Positions 38,039-45,895 of a DNA stretch of 64,000 bases are shown in pieces. The position numbers were made by a program, and so were the translations under genes. How positions within the stretch are numbered: the stretch's first letter is position 1; the number at the start of each line of letters is the position of its first letter. Below the pieces are notes generated by a model that saw nothing but the letters and a program-made list of their open reading frames with translations, was not told the DNA's origin and ran no database searches. This DNA is from Nocardioides oceani (GTDB taxonomy: Bacteria; Actinomycetota; Actinomycetes; Propionibacteriales; Nocardioidaceae): positions 285,580 to 349,579 of the forward strand of contig NZ_JAUHJQ010000004.1 of assembly GCF_030412965.1 (NCBI RefSeq), read 5' to 3'.

Positions 38039-39679
38039 ATGAACGACGGACCCCTCATCGTCCAGTCCGACAAGACCCTCCTCCTCGAGATCGACCACGA
38101 GCGGGCGGCCGACTGCCGCAAGGCGATCGCGCCGTTCGCCGAGCTCGAGCGGTCACCGGAGCACGTCCACACCTACCGGCTCACGCCGCTGGGGCTGTGG
38201 AACGCCCGGGCCGCCGGCCACGACGCCGAGCAGGTCGTCGACACGCTGCTGGAGTACAGCCGCTACGCCGTGCCGCACGCGCTGCTCGTCGACGTGGCCG
38301 AGACGATGGCGCGCTACGGCCGACTGCGGCTGGACAAGCACCCCACCCACGGCCTCGTGCTCACCTCGACCGACCGGCCGGTGCTGGAGGAGGTGCTGCG
38401 CGCCAAGAAGGTGCAGGGCATGCTCGGCGCCCGCATCGACGACGACACGGTGGTCGTGCACGCCTCGGAGCGCGGCAACCTCAAGCAGGCGCTGCTGAAG
38501 ATCGGCTGGCCCGCCGAGGACTTCGCCGGGTACGTCGACGGCGAGGCGCACCCGATCTCGCTGCTCGAGGACGACTGGACGCTCCGCGACTACCAGCGCG
38601 ACGCGGCCGAGTCGTTCTGGCACGGCGGGTCCGGCGTGGTCGTGCTGCCGTGCGGCGCCGGCAAGACGCTGGTCGGCGCGTCCGCGATGGCGCACGCGCA
38701 GGCGACCACGCTGATCCTGGTCACCAACACCGTCTCCGCGCGCCAGTGGAAGGACGAGCTGGTGCGTCGTACGTCGCTCACCGAGGACGAGATCGGGGAG
38801 TACTCCGGGTCGGTCAAGGAGGTCCGGCCGGTCACCATCGCGACGTACCAGGTGCTCACCATGAAGCGGAAGGGCGTCTACCCGCACCTCGAGCTGCTCG
38901 ACGCGCGCGACTGGGGGCTCATCGTCTACGACGAGGTGCACCTGCTGCCCGCGCCGATCTTCCGGATGACCGCCAACCTGCAGGCGCGGCGACGGATCGG
39001 GCTGACCGCGACGCTCGTGCGCGAGGACGGCCGCGAGGGCGACGTGTTCTCCCTCATCGGGCCCAAGCGGTACGACGCGCCGTGGAAGGACATCGAGGCG
39101 CAGGGCTGGATCGCGCCGGCCGACTGCGTCGAGGTCCGGGTGACGCTCCCGACCGACGAGCGGCTGGTGTACGCCGTCGCCGAGCCCGAGGAGCGCTACC
39201 GGCTCGCCTCGTGCACGGCGGAGAAGACCCGCGTGGTCCGCGACATCGTCGCCTCCCACCCCGGGCAGCCGACGCTGGTGATCGGGCAGTACATCGAGCA
39301 GCTCGACGAGCTCGCCGCGTCCCTCGACGCCCCCGTCATCAAGGGCGACACCCCGGTCAAGGAGCGACAGCGGCTCTTCGACGCGTTCCGCTCCGGCGAG
39401 GTCGGGCTGCTCGTCGTCTCCAAGGTCGCGAACTTCTCCATCGACCTGCCCTCGGCCGAGGTCGCGATCCAGGTCTCCGGCTCCTACGGCTCGCGGCAGG
39501 AGGAGGCCCAGCGCCTCGGCCGGCTGCTGCGCCCCAAGTCGGAGGGGAAGACCGCGCACTTCTACACGATCGTCTCCCGCGACACCGTCGACGCCGACTT
39601 CGCCGCCAACCGGCAGCGCTTCCTCGCCGAGCAGGGGTACGCCTACCGGATCGTCGACGCCGAGGACCTCCCGGCCTGA
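38039..39679 (+). CDS. XPB/Ssl2-type DNA repair helicase
   Basis: A 546-aa superfamily 2 helicase of the XPB/ERCC3 type. The N-terminal domain includes SDKTLLLEIDHERAADCRKAIAPFAELERSPEHVHTYRLTPLGLWNARAAG. Walker A is LPCGAGKTLVGA, motif II VYDEVHLL and motif III GLTATLVRED. The C-terminal lobe has VGLLVVSKVANFSIDLPSAEVAIQVSG and EEAQRLGRLLRPK. It is the bacterial form known from Mycobacterium as a 3'-5' helicase. The ATG lies 7 nt after the CGNR stop. Confidence 0.95.
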   Translation: MNDGPLIVQSDKTLLLEIDHERAADCRKAIAPFAELERSPEHVHTYRLTPLGLWNARAAGHDAEQVVDTLLEYSRYAVPHALLVDVAETMARYGRLRLDKHPTHGLVLTSTDRPVLEEVLRAKKVQGMLGARIDDDTVVVHASERGNLKQALLKIGWPAEDFAGYVDGEAHPISLLEDDWTLRDYQRDAAESFWHGGSGVVVLPCGAGKTLVGASAMAHAQATTLILVTNTVSARQWKDELVRRTSLTEDEIGEYSGSVKEVRPVTIATYQVLTMKRKGVYPHLELLDARDWGLIVYDEVHLLPAPIFRMTANLQARRRIGLTATLVREDGREGDVFSLIGPKRYDAPWKDIEAQGWIAPADCVEVRVTLPTDERLVYAVAEPEERYRLASCTAEKTRVVRDIVASHPGQPTLVIGQYIEQLDELAASLDAPVIKGDTPVKERQRLFDAFRSGEVGLLVVSKVANFSIDLPSAEVAIQVSGSYGSRQEEAQRLGRLLRPKSEGKTAHFYTIVSRDTVDADFAANRQRFLAEQGYAYRIVDAEDLPA

Positions 39680-39713
39680 GCGCTCGGCCGGCCCCGCTGC
39701 CTGCTGGGGGCCA

Positions 39714-39813
39714 CTCCGCGGCCTTTCCTGATGGTTCGCGGCCATGGCGATGGCCGCGAGGCTTCAGCATCCCAAGTTCACTTGGGATGCTGAAGCTCCG
39801 CGGCCTTTCCTGA
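39714..39813 (+). repeat. 18-bp direct repeats flanking the XPB terminator
   Basis: CTCCGCGGCCTTTCCTGA occurs at 39714-39731 and again at 39796-39813. The second copy overlaps the 3' arm of the hairpin. The 82-bp segment may be a small duplication or a mobile hairpin unit. Confidence 0.75.
39753..39804 (+). terminator. Terminator after the XPB helicase gene
   Basis: A perfect 16-bp stem (GCTTCAGCATCCCAAG and its complement) with loop TTCA extends outward by GCCGCG/CGCGGC, with one mismatch and one wobble pair. TTT follows soon after. The AT-rich stem is unusual in this genome. It separates XPB from serA. Confidence 0.85.
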
Positions 39814-39869
39814 CGGCCCGAGCCGTCTCACGCCCCCGCGACGAATCGGAGGAGAAGGGGCGGCGGTCC

Positions 39870-39875
39870 TAGGGT
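39870..39875 (+). promoter_or_regulatory. serA: -10 element for leaderless serA
   Basis: TAGGGT ends exactly 6 nt before GTG 39882. A purine-rich GGAGGAGAAGGGG lies about 20 nt upstream of the start, too far away to be its ribosome site. Confidence 0.5.
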
Positions 39876-39881
39876 CGGACC

Positions 39882-41081
39882 GTGAAGGCACTGCTGCTGG
39901 AGAACATCCACCAGGTGGCCGTCGAGTCGCTCGAGGCCAAGGGGTACGAGGTCGAGCTGCTGTCGCGCTCGCTCTCGGAGGAGGAGCTGGTCGAGGCGCT
40001 GCCGGGCGTCTCGCTGCTCGGCATCCGCTCCAACACGAACGTCACTGCCACGGTGCTGGCCAACGCGCCGGACCTCCTGGCGATCGGCTGCTTCTGCATC
40101 GGCACCAACCAGGTCGACCTGGCGGCGGCCAGCGAGCGCGGCGTGGCGGTGTTCAACGCGCCGTACTCCAACACGCGCAGCGTCGTGGAGCTGGTCATCG
40201 GCGAGATCATCGCGCTGGCCCGCCGGCTGCCGGAGAAGATCGAGAAGATGCACGCCGGCGTGTGGGACAAGTCGGCCAAGGGCAGCCACGAGGTGCGCGG
40301 GCGGACGCTCGGCATCGTGGGATACGGCAACATCGGCACCCAGCTGTCGACGGTCGCCGAGGCGCTCGGCATGCGGGTGGTCTTCTTCGACACCGCCGAC
40401 CGGCCGGCGCACGGCAACGCGCGGCGGATGTCGACGCTCGACGAGCTGCTCGCGGTCTCCGACGTGGTGAGCCTGCACATCGACGGCCGGCCGGGCAACG
40501 CCGGCCTCTTCGGGCACGAGCAGTTCTCGAAGATGAAGCCGCGCGCGATGTTCGTCAACGCCGCCCGCGGGATGGTCGTCGACACCGAGTCGCTGCGCGA
40601 GCACATCCTGTCGGGCCACATCGCCGGCGCCGCGATGGACGTCTTCCCGGTCGAGCCCAAGGCGCAGGGCGATCCGTTCGAGTCGCCGCTGCGCGGCCTG
40701 GACAACGTCATCCTCACCCCTCATGTGGGCGGCTCGACCCAGGAGGCGCAGGAGGAGATCGGCTGGTTCGTCGCCGGCAAGCTCGCCGCGTTCGCCCTGC
40801 ACGGCAGCACCGCGCTGTCGGTCAACCTCCCCGACGTCAACGTCCCCGAGCTGCGCTCGGGCCACCGGCTGGGCTTCCTGCACCGCAACGTCCCCGGCGT
40901 GCTGGCCCGGCTCAACGAGATGCTCGCCGAGCAGGGCGACAACGTCGTGCAGCAGCAGCTGGCCACGCGCGGCGAGGTGGGGTACGTCGTCACCGACGCC
41001 GCCGCGCCGCTCTCGGAGGGCTCGTTGGAACGGCTGGCCGCCTCCGAGAACGGCCTCTGGGTCCGCACCTGGTCCGCCTGA
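39882..41081 (+). CDS. serA: D-3-phosphoglycerate dehydrogenase
   Basis: A 399-aa NAD-dependent enzyme for the first step of serine synthesis. The Rossmann motif GIVGYGNIG lies near residue 148, the catalytic His is in LTPHVGGST near 280, and Arg and Glu lie in NAARGMVVD and DVFPVEP. A C-terminal ACT domain (RLGFLHRNVPGVLARLNEMLAEQGDNV) is present for serine feedback. It is the short E. coli-like type without the extra ASB domain of mycobacterial SerA. It may be a second SerA or another 2-hydroxyacid dehydrogenase. Confidence 0.88.
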   Translation: MKALLLENIHQVAVESLEAKGYEVELLSRSLSEEELVEALPGVSLLGIRSNTNVTATVLANAPDLLAIGCFCIGTNQVDLAAASERGVAVFNAPYSNTRSVVELVIGEIIALARRLPEKIEKMHAGVWDKSAKGSHEVRGRTLGIVGYGNIGTQLSTVAEALGMRVVFFDTADRPAHGNARRMSTLDELLAVSDVVSLHIDGRPGNAGLFGHEQFSKMKPRAMFVNAARGMVVDTESLREHILSGHIAGAAMDVFPVEPKAQGDPFESPLRGLDNVILTPHVGGSTQEAQEEIGWFVAGKLAAFALHGSTALSVNLPDVNVPELRSGHRLGFLHRNVPGVLARLNEMLAEQGDNVVQQQLATRGEVGYVVTDAAAPLSEGSLERLAASENGLWVRTWSA

Positions 41082-41132
41082 GGCGTACGCCGCCGGGCGG
41101 CCGTCCCGCCTGACCGGTCGGCCGAGGTGTCC

Positions 41133-41576
41133 CTAGGCCGCTCCGGGCCTCGTCGGCACGCCGCCGGCGGCCAGCCACGCCTGGAACCCGCCGGCGAGGT
41201 CGGTGGCCCCGGACAGCCCGAGCCGCTGCAGCGTGGCGGCGCCGAGGCTCGAGCTGTAGCCCTCGTTGCAGACCACGACGACCCGCCGCGACGGGTCGTG
41301 GTCGATGCCGGCCAGGCGGTGCGGGCAGGTCGGGTCGAGGCGCCACTCGAGCACGTTGCGGTCCACGACGACCGCGCCGGGCAGCCCGCCGTCGCGGTCG
41401 CGCTGCTCGACGGGGCGGGTGTCGACGACGAGGGCGCCGGCGGCGACAGCGGCCGCCAGGTCCTGCGGCCGGACCCGGTCGAGGTCGCGCCGGCACGCCT
41501 CGAGCAGCCCGTCGACCGCCGCCGGGGTCGGCGGGGTCGCCGCAGCGAGGGCCGCGACGGGCGCCTCGGTGGTCAC
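41133..41576 (-). CDS. Rhodanese-like domain protein
   Basis: A 147-aa protein with one rhodanese domain. The active-site loop is CNEGYSSS with Cys103 as the presumed sulfur-accepting residue; LVVDTRPVEQRDRDGGLPGAVVV and GGFQAWLAAG are typical flanking motifs. The GTG at 41576 overlaps the stop of the upstream membrane-protein gene (GTGA). It could be a sulfurtransferase or a regulator; the donor and acceptor are unknown. Confidence 0.87.
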   Translation of the reverse strand: MTTEAPVAALAAATPPTPAAVDGLLEACRRDLDRVRPQDLAAAVAAGALVVDTRPVEQRDRDGGLPGAVVVDRNVLEWRLDPTCPHRLAGIDHDPSRRVVVVCNEGYSSSLGAATLQRLGLSGATDLAGGFQAWLAAGGVPTRPGAA

Positions 41577-42127
41577 GACGTCGTCCGGCCGCCGGCGGGC
41601 CCGCCGACCGCGGAGCGGGGCAGCGGAGCGACGTCGGCGACCCGGCCGGGCCGGGCGGCGGCGTGACGCTGGCCCGGGCCCGGTCCGCTGCGGGCGGCCA
41701 GCGCGTCCGCGACCAGGCCGGTGACGGCGGCGTACACGCCCTTGTGGAGCAGGTCGACGGCGAGCTCGCCGCGCGGCCACGTCTGCGGCGGGGCACCGAC
41801 GCCGGTGGCGTTCTCGAGCACCTGGTCGGTCGTGAGGCGGATGACCGCGAACTTCGCCGAGGCGACCGGGCCGCGCAGCCCCGCGTGCGCCATGACGGAG
41901 CGGACGACGCCGACGAGGGCGGCCTGGCCGTGGTGCATCGCCCAGTTCGCGGCGAGCGACCGGGCGCCGGTCTGCTCGGGTGTGCCGGTGAGCCGCTCGA
42001 GGACGCGGGCCGGGACGTAGGAGTCGGGCCGGCCGGTCAGCCGCTGCTCGAGCTTCTCGCCCAGGGTCATCACCGCGACCCCGGTGGCGCCGGCCACGAG
42101 GCCCTCTCCCACGATGCGTCGGATCAT
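41573..42127 (-). CDS. Hypothetical protein (YagU/DUF1440-like, uncertain)
   Basis: A 184-aa protein starting IRRIVGEGLVAGATGVAVMTLGEKLEQRLTGRPDSYVPARVL. The first glycine-rich hydrophobic segment, the NWAMHHGQAALVGVVRSVMAHAG segment and the GVYAAVTGLVADALAA segment suggest two or three membrane-associated helices, as in YagU-like proteins. The last 35 residues are low complexity. It overlaps the rhodanese gene by 4 nt. Function is unknown. Confidence 0.65.
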   Translation of the reverse strand: MIRRIVGEGLVAGATGVAVMTLGEKLEQRLTGRPDSYVPARVLERLTGTPEQTGARSLAANWAMHHGQAALVGVVRSVMAHAGLRGPVASAKFAVIRLTTDQVLENATGVGAPPQTWPRGELAVDLLHKGVYAAVTGLVADALAARSGPGPGQRHAAARPGRVADVAPLPRSAVGGPAGGRTTS

Positions 42128-42303
42128 GCCGGCGCGGTACCCGCGGTGGTGGGCTCCAGTCGACGACGAGGGCGCCGGCGGCCCCGGCCGGGAGGCCCTC
42201 CGGCCGGTCGCGGCGAGACGAACCGCGACCGACACACCTCCCGGGTCCGGCGGAGCGCCGCCGGCGGCTCCTCGTCGTACCCGTCCACCACCACAGGGAC
42301 GTC

Positions 42304-43188
42304 CTAGTCGGCGTTCAGCCGGGCGAGCTCGTCGTCGCTGAGCTCGATGTCGGCGGCCGCGGCGGAGTCGGTGATGGACTCCGGCCGCTTCGCGCCGGGG
42401 ATCGGGATGACGCACGGGGACTGGGCGAGCTCCCAGGCCAGCGCGACCTGCTGCGCGCTGACGCCGCGGGCCTCCGCGACCGCGGCGAAGGCCGGGTGCT
42501 TCTCGGCGAGCGACTTGGCGTCACCGAGACCACCGAGCGGGCTCCACGGCAGGAACGCCAGCCCGAGCTCCTCGCACACGTCGATCTCGGGGCGGCTGGA
42601 GCGGAACGCCGGGGAGAACTGGTTCTGCACGCTGGCCAGCGCGGGGCCGAGGACCGCGTGGGCGGACCGGATCTGGTCGGGGTCGGCGTTGGAGAGCCCG
42701 ACCATGCGGACCTTCCCGCTGTCGGCGATCTCCTTCAGGGTGCCAATGACCTCGTCGTAGGGCACCTGCGGGTCCGGCCGGTGGTGCTGCCACAGCGCGA
42801 TCTGCTCGACGCCGAGCCGCTGCAGGCTGGCGTCGACGGCCTCGCGCAGGTGCTCGGGGGAGCTGTCGGTGTCCCAGCCGCCGCCCTCGGTCCGCACGTG
42901 GCCGCCCTTGGTCGCCAGGAACACCTGGCTGCGCACGCCGAGCTCGTCGAGCAGGCCGGCGACGAGGAGCTCGTTGGCGCCCTGCGCATCGGCCCCCTTC
43001 TCCTCGCCCGGCCCGTAGGCGTCGGCGGTGTCGAAGAGCGTGACGCCGGCGTCGAGCGCCGCGCGGATGGTCGCCGCGAGCTGCTCGCGCGGCTGGCTGC
43101 CGGACTGGTCGAAGGTCATCAGCCCCAGGCCGATCGCCCCGACCTGCACCTGTCCGACGTCGTCGTTGCCGATCGCTCGTGTCCTCAC
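42304..43188 (-). CDS. Aldo/keto reductase
   Basis: A 294-aa NADP(H)-dependent oxidoreductase with a TIM barrel. The catalytic tetrad is recognisable: Asp and Tyr in LFDTADAYGPGEEK, Lys in FLATKGGHV and His in ALWQHHRPD. The nucleotide-binding end is IPIPGAKRPESI. The GTG at 43188 gives RTRAIGNDDVGQVQVGAIGLGLMTF. It belongs to the AKR13/YajO-like general group. The substrate is unknown. It is divergent from rtcB. Confidence 0.9.
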   Translation of the reverse strand: MRTRAIGNDDVGQVQVGAIGLGLMTFDQSGSQPREQLAATIRAALDAGVTLFDTADAYGPGEEKGADAQGANELLVAGLLDELGVRSQVFLATKGGHVRTEGGGWDTDSSPEHLREAVDASLQRLGVEQIALWQHHRPDPQVPYDEVIGTLKEIADSGKVRMVGLSNADPDQIRSAHAVLGPALASVQNQFSPAFRSSRPEIDVCEELGLAFLPWSPLGGLGDAKSLAEKHPAFAAVAEARGVSAQQVALAWELAQSPCVIPIPGAKRPESITDSAAAADIELSDDELARLNAD

Positions 43189-43285
43189 CGCCGCTCGGTG
43201 CCCGCGGACCGCCGCACCGAAACGCCGGGACACCGACGGCACACGGGACGGCACAGGTGAGGCACGACGGGGTACGGGCCGTCGC

Positions 43286-44455
43286 GTGGAAAGGATCGGC
43301 CCCACCCTGCTCAGCTGGGCGTCGGTGCTCGAGGAGGGCACCCGCGCCCAGGCCCTCACGACCGCGTCGATGCCCTTCGTCCACCCCCACGTCGCCCTCA
43401 TGCCCGACGCGCACCTGGGCCTCGGCGCGACCGTCGGCTCGGTGATCCCGACGAAGGAGGCGATCATCCCCGCGGCCGTCGGGGTCGACATCGGCTGCGG
43501 GATGATCGCGGTGCGCACCCAGCACTCCGCGGGCGACCTGCCGCACGACCGGCGCCGGCTGCGGGAGGCGGTCGAGAAGGCGGTCCCGCTCTCGGCCGGC
43601 GCCCGCAACGACGCGGTCACCCGCGACCACACCCGTGAGCGGCTGGCCGTCCTGCGGCGCGAGGCCGACGCGATCGGCCTGGACCCGGCGACGTACGCGA
43701 AGCACTGGGAGCTGCAGCTGGGCACCCTGGGCTCGGGCAACCACTTCATCGAGGTCAGCCTCGACGAGGAGGACCGGGTCTGGCTGTTCCTGCACTCCGG
43801 CTCCCGCGGCGTCGGCAACAAGATCGCGCAGAAGCACGTCGCGGTGGCCCGCAAGCGGTGCGAGCGCGAGGGCATCGAGCTGCCCGACCGGGACCTCGCC
43901 TGGCTGGCCGAGGGCACGCCCGCGTTCGACGCCTACATCCGCGAGATGCAGTGGGCGCAGCACTACGCGCTGCTCAACCGCGAGGAGATGATGGACCGCC
44001 TCGTCGCCGAGGTGGAGCGGTGGACCGGCGAGCCCGTGCAGCGCGTCGAGGAGATCAACTGCCACCACAACTACACCGAGCGCGAGCGCCACTTCGGCGT
44101 GGACGTGTGGCTCTCGCGCAAGGGCGCGATCAACGCCGAGGCGGGCCGTCCGGGCCTCATCCCCGGCTCGATGGGGACGGCGTCGTACGTCGTGGTCGGC
44201 CGCGGCGACGCCGACTCGCTCCACTCGGCGCCGCACGGGGCGGGTCGCAGCTTCTCCCGGACCCGGGCGCGCAAGACGTTCTCCCAGGACGACCTGCGTG
44301 CGGCGATGACCGGCATCGAGTACCGCGACACGGCCGCCTTCGTCGACGAGATCCCCGCGGCGTACAAGGACATCGACGTGGTGATGGCCGACGCGGCCGA
44401 CCTCGTCGAGGTCCGCCACGTCCTGCGGCAGATCGTCAACGTCAAGGGCGACTGA
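43286..44455 (+). CDS. rtcB: RtcB family RNA ligase
   Basis: A 389-aa GTP/Mn2+-dependent ligase joining 2',3'-cyclic phosphate or 3'-phosphate RNA ends to 5'-OH. Key residues are present: Asp68/Cys71 (VGVDIGCGM), His153 (GSGNHFIEV), His261 region (INCHHNY) and the guanylated His317 in SAPHGAGRSFSR. The GTG at 43286 gives ERIGPTLLSWASVLEEGT, which matches the family start. No archease or rtcA neighbour is present. It is slightly shorter than E. coli RtcB (408 aa). Confidence 0.94.
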   Translation: MERIGPTLLSWASVLEEGTRAQALTTASMPFVHPHVALMPDAHLGLGATVGSVIPTKEAIIPAAVGVDIGCGMIAVRTQHSAGDLPHDRRRLREAVEKAVPLSAGARNDAVTRDHTRERLAVLRREADAIGLDPATYAKHWELQLGTLGSGNHFIEVSLDEEDRVWLFLHSGSRGVGNKIAQKHVAVARKRCEREGIELPDRDLAWLAEGTPAFDAYIREMQWAQHYALLNREEMMDRLVAEVERWTGEPVQRVEEINCHHNYTERERHFGVDVWLSRKGAINAEAGRPGLIPGSMGTASYVVVGRGDADSLHSAPHGAGRSFSRTRARKTFSQDDLRAAMTGIEYRDTAAFVDEIPAAYKDIDVVMADAADLVEVRHVLRQIVNVKGD

Positions 44456-44490
44456 CCCGGTCGCGGTCCGCGGCCGGGTCAGTCCGCCCA

Positions 44491-44540
44491 GAACTGCCCA
44501 GAACTGCTCAGAACAGCTCAGAACGGCTCAGAACGGCGTG
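44491..44540 (-). repeat. Five 10-bp tandem repeats spanning the anti-sigma stop codon
   Basis: Five units of GAAC(T/A/G)GC(C/T)CA on the plus strand (GTTC/TGAGC pattern on the minus strand) run directly through the end of the gene. The TGA stop lies in the second unit of the minus strand, and identical in-register TGAs recur in the next units. The 10-bp period is out of frame, so changes in copy number could shift the C-terminus. Confidence 0.8.
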
Positions 44541-45283
44541 GCCGTCGAGAGCACGGTGCCGTCGGCGTCGTACGCCGTCGCCCGCACGTCGGCCAGCTCC
44601 GGCGACGTGAGCCCGTCGGGCAGCCAGAACATCGCCACGCCCCCGCCCACCGCGGCCTCCAGGACCTCGCCGTCCACGTCCACCGTGACCTGCTCGACGT
44701 CGGGTCCGACGCGGAGCGCACCGGCGACGTCGCGGGTGGGCCCGTCGGGGTCGTCGGACGCGGCGGTCAGGCCGATCAGCCCGACGTCCGCAGCGGGCCG
44801 CAGCAGGTCCCAGCGGCCGGTGACCGCGCTGCGCAGCCGGGTCCCGCGCCGGGCCTCCTCCTGGAAGGTGCAGAGGGCGTAGCTCCCCTCGACCCGGTAG
44901 ACCGCGACGGTCTGCCCCCCGCGGGTGTCGGCCGCGACCGGGGCGGAGCCGGGCGCCAGGTCGACGCCGAGGTCGCGCACGTGCCGCGCACACTCGCGAC
45001 CGGTCTCGCCGGCCTCCGCATCCGCCAGGTTCACCATCGCCGGTCCCCACGCGGCGCGGGCCTCCGGCACCAGCGGCGAGCTGCCCGGCGGCGCCACCAC
45101 CGACGCACCGAGCATGCCCACCGCGCCGACGGCGGCCGCGGCCACCACGCCGCCGGCGACCGCCCGGCGGCGGCGCCGGCCGAGCCGGTCGCCCCGGGCG
45201 AGGATGCTCTCGACGGGTGTCTCCATGGTCAGGTGCGACGTCTGCTCCTGCAGCGCGCCCCGCACATCCCTGCTCGTGTCCAT
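44528..45283 (-). CDS. Putative membrane-anchored anti-sigma/sensor protein
   Basis: A 251-aa protein encoded directly after the ECF sigma gene (overlap ATGA). The cytosolic N-terminus (about 38 aa, DTSRDVRGALQEQTSHLTMETPVESILARGDR) is followed by basic RRRRR and one membrane helix (AVAGGVVAAAAVGAVGMLGASVV). The remaining ~185 residues are extracytoplasmic with two cysteines. There is no HxxxCxxC zinc motif, so it is not a ZAS anti-sigma factor. Its role is inferred from gene order. Confidence 0.7.
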   Translation of the reverse strand: MDTSRDVRGALQEQTSHLTMETPVESILARGDRLGRRRRRAVAGGVVAAAAVGAVGMLGASVVAPPGSSPLVPEARAAWGPAMVNLADAEAGETGRECARHVRDLGVDLAPGSAPVAADTRGGQTVAVYRVEGSYALCTFQEEARRGTRLRSAVTGRWDLLRPAADVGLIGLTAASDDPDGPTRDVAGALRVGPDVEQVTVDVDGEVLEAAVGGGVAMFWLPDGLTSPELADVRATAYDADGTVLSTATPF

Positions 45284-45759
45284 CAGTGGCTCCTCTCGGG
45301 TTGGTTGAGGTGTGAGCGGAGCGTCGCCAGCGCCCGGTGGAGCTGGGAGGCGACCGTCCCCGGTGCGATGCCGAGCCGGACGGCGGTCTGCTCGGTGTCG
45401 AGGTCGAGCAGGTACCGCAGGACCACCACCTCGCGCTGACGGGGCGGCAGCAGCCGCAGGGCCGCGACCAGGTCGGCGCGGTGGTCCTCCCCGGCCGAGA
45501 CGGCGTCGAGCGGCTCGGCCGCCGGTGACTCCCGGCGCCGCTTGCGCCACCAGGAGATGTTGGCGTTCACCGCGGTCCGCACGACCCATGCCTCCGGAGC
45601 CTCGAGGGTCCGCACCCTGCCCCAGCGCGACCAGGCCCGGGCGAACGCCTCGGCGAGCGCCTCCTCCGCCTCCTCGGGGCGCATCCCGGTCCCGACCACG
45701 GCCCGGAGGCACCGGTCCTTGCTGGCCCGGTAGAACTCGCTGAACTCGACGCTGCTCAC
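45283..45759 (-). CDS. ECF RNA polymerase sigma factor (SigE-like family)
   Basis: A 158-aa group 4 sigma factor. Region 2 spans EFSEFYRASKDRCLRAVVGTGMRPEEAEEALAEAFARAWSRWGRV with the APEAWVVRTAVNANISWWRKRR linker. Region 4 is LRLLPPRQREVVVLRYLLDLDTEQTAVRLGIAPGTVASQLHRALATL. It starts at GTG 45759 and overlaps the next gene, its probable regulator. The target promoters are unknown; autoregulation is usual for such pairs. Confidence 0.92.
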   Translation of the reverse strand: MSSVEFSEFYRASKDRCLRAVVGTGMRPEEAEEALAEAFARAWSRWGRVRTLEAPEAWVVRTAVNANISWWRKRRRESPAAEPLDAVSAGEDHRADLVAALRLLPPRQREVVVLRYLLDLDTEQTAVRLGIAPGTVASQLHRALATLRSHLNQPERSH

Positions 45760-45882
45760 ACTCCGGTGACGCGCGGGAGGCCGGATCCCTTGCACGCGTG
45801 TTCCCCTTTCTCCCGGGCCGCTCGGGTCGTGTCCTCGGGCGGCGTCCCGACGGCGTCCCCGGGGCCGTGAAGGTCCGGACCG

Positions 45883-45888
45883 TACGCT
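45883..45888 (+). promoter_or_regulatory. -10 element for the MpaB-like oxygenase gene
   Basis: TACGCT ends 7 nt before GTG 45896. A GAGAG just before the start could alternatively act as a short ribosome site. Confidence 0.4.
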
Positions 45889-45895
45889 CGGAGAG

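Noticed and set aside
44491..44540. An alternative anti-sigma C-terminus read through the repeat
   Set aside because: The frame at 44508-45050 is shifted relative to the domain-containing frame ending at 44528, so it is a shadow.
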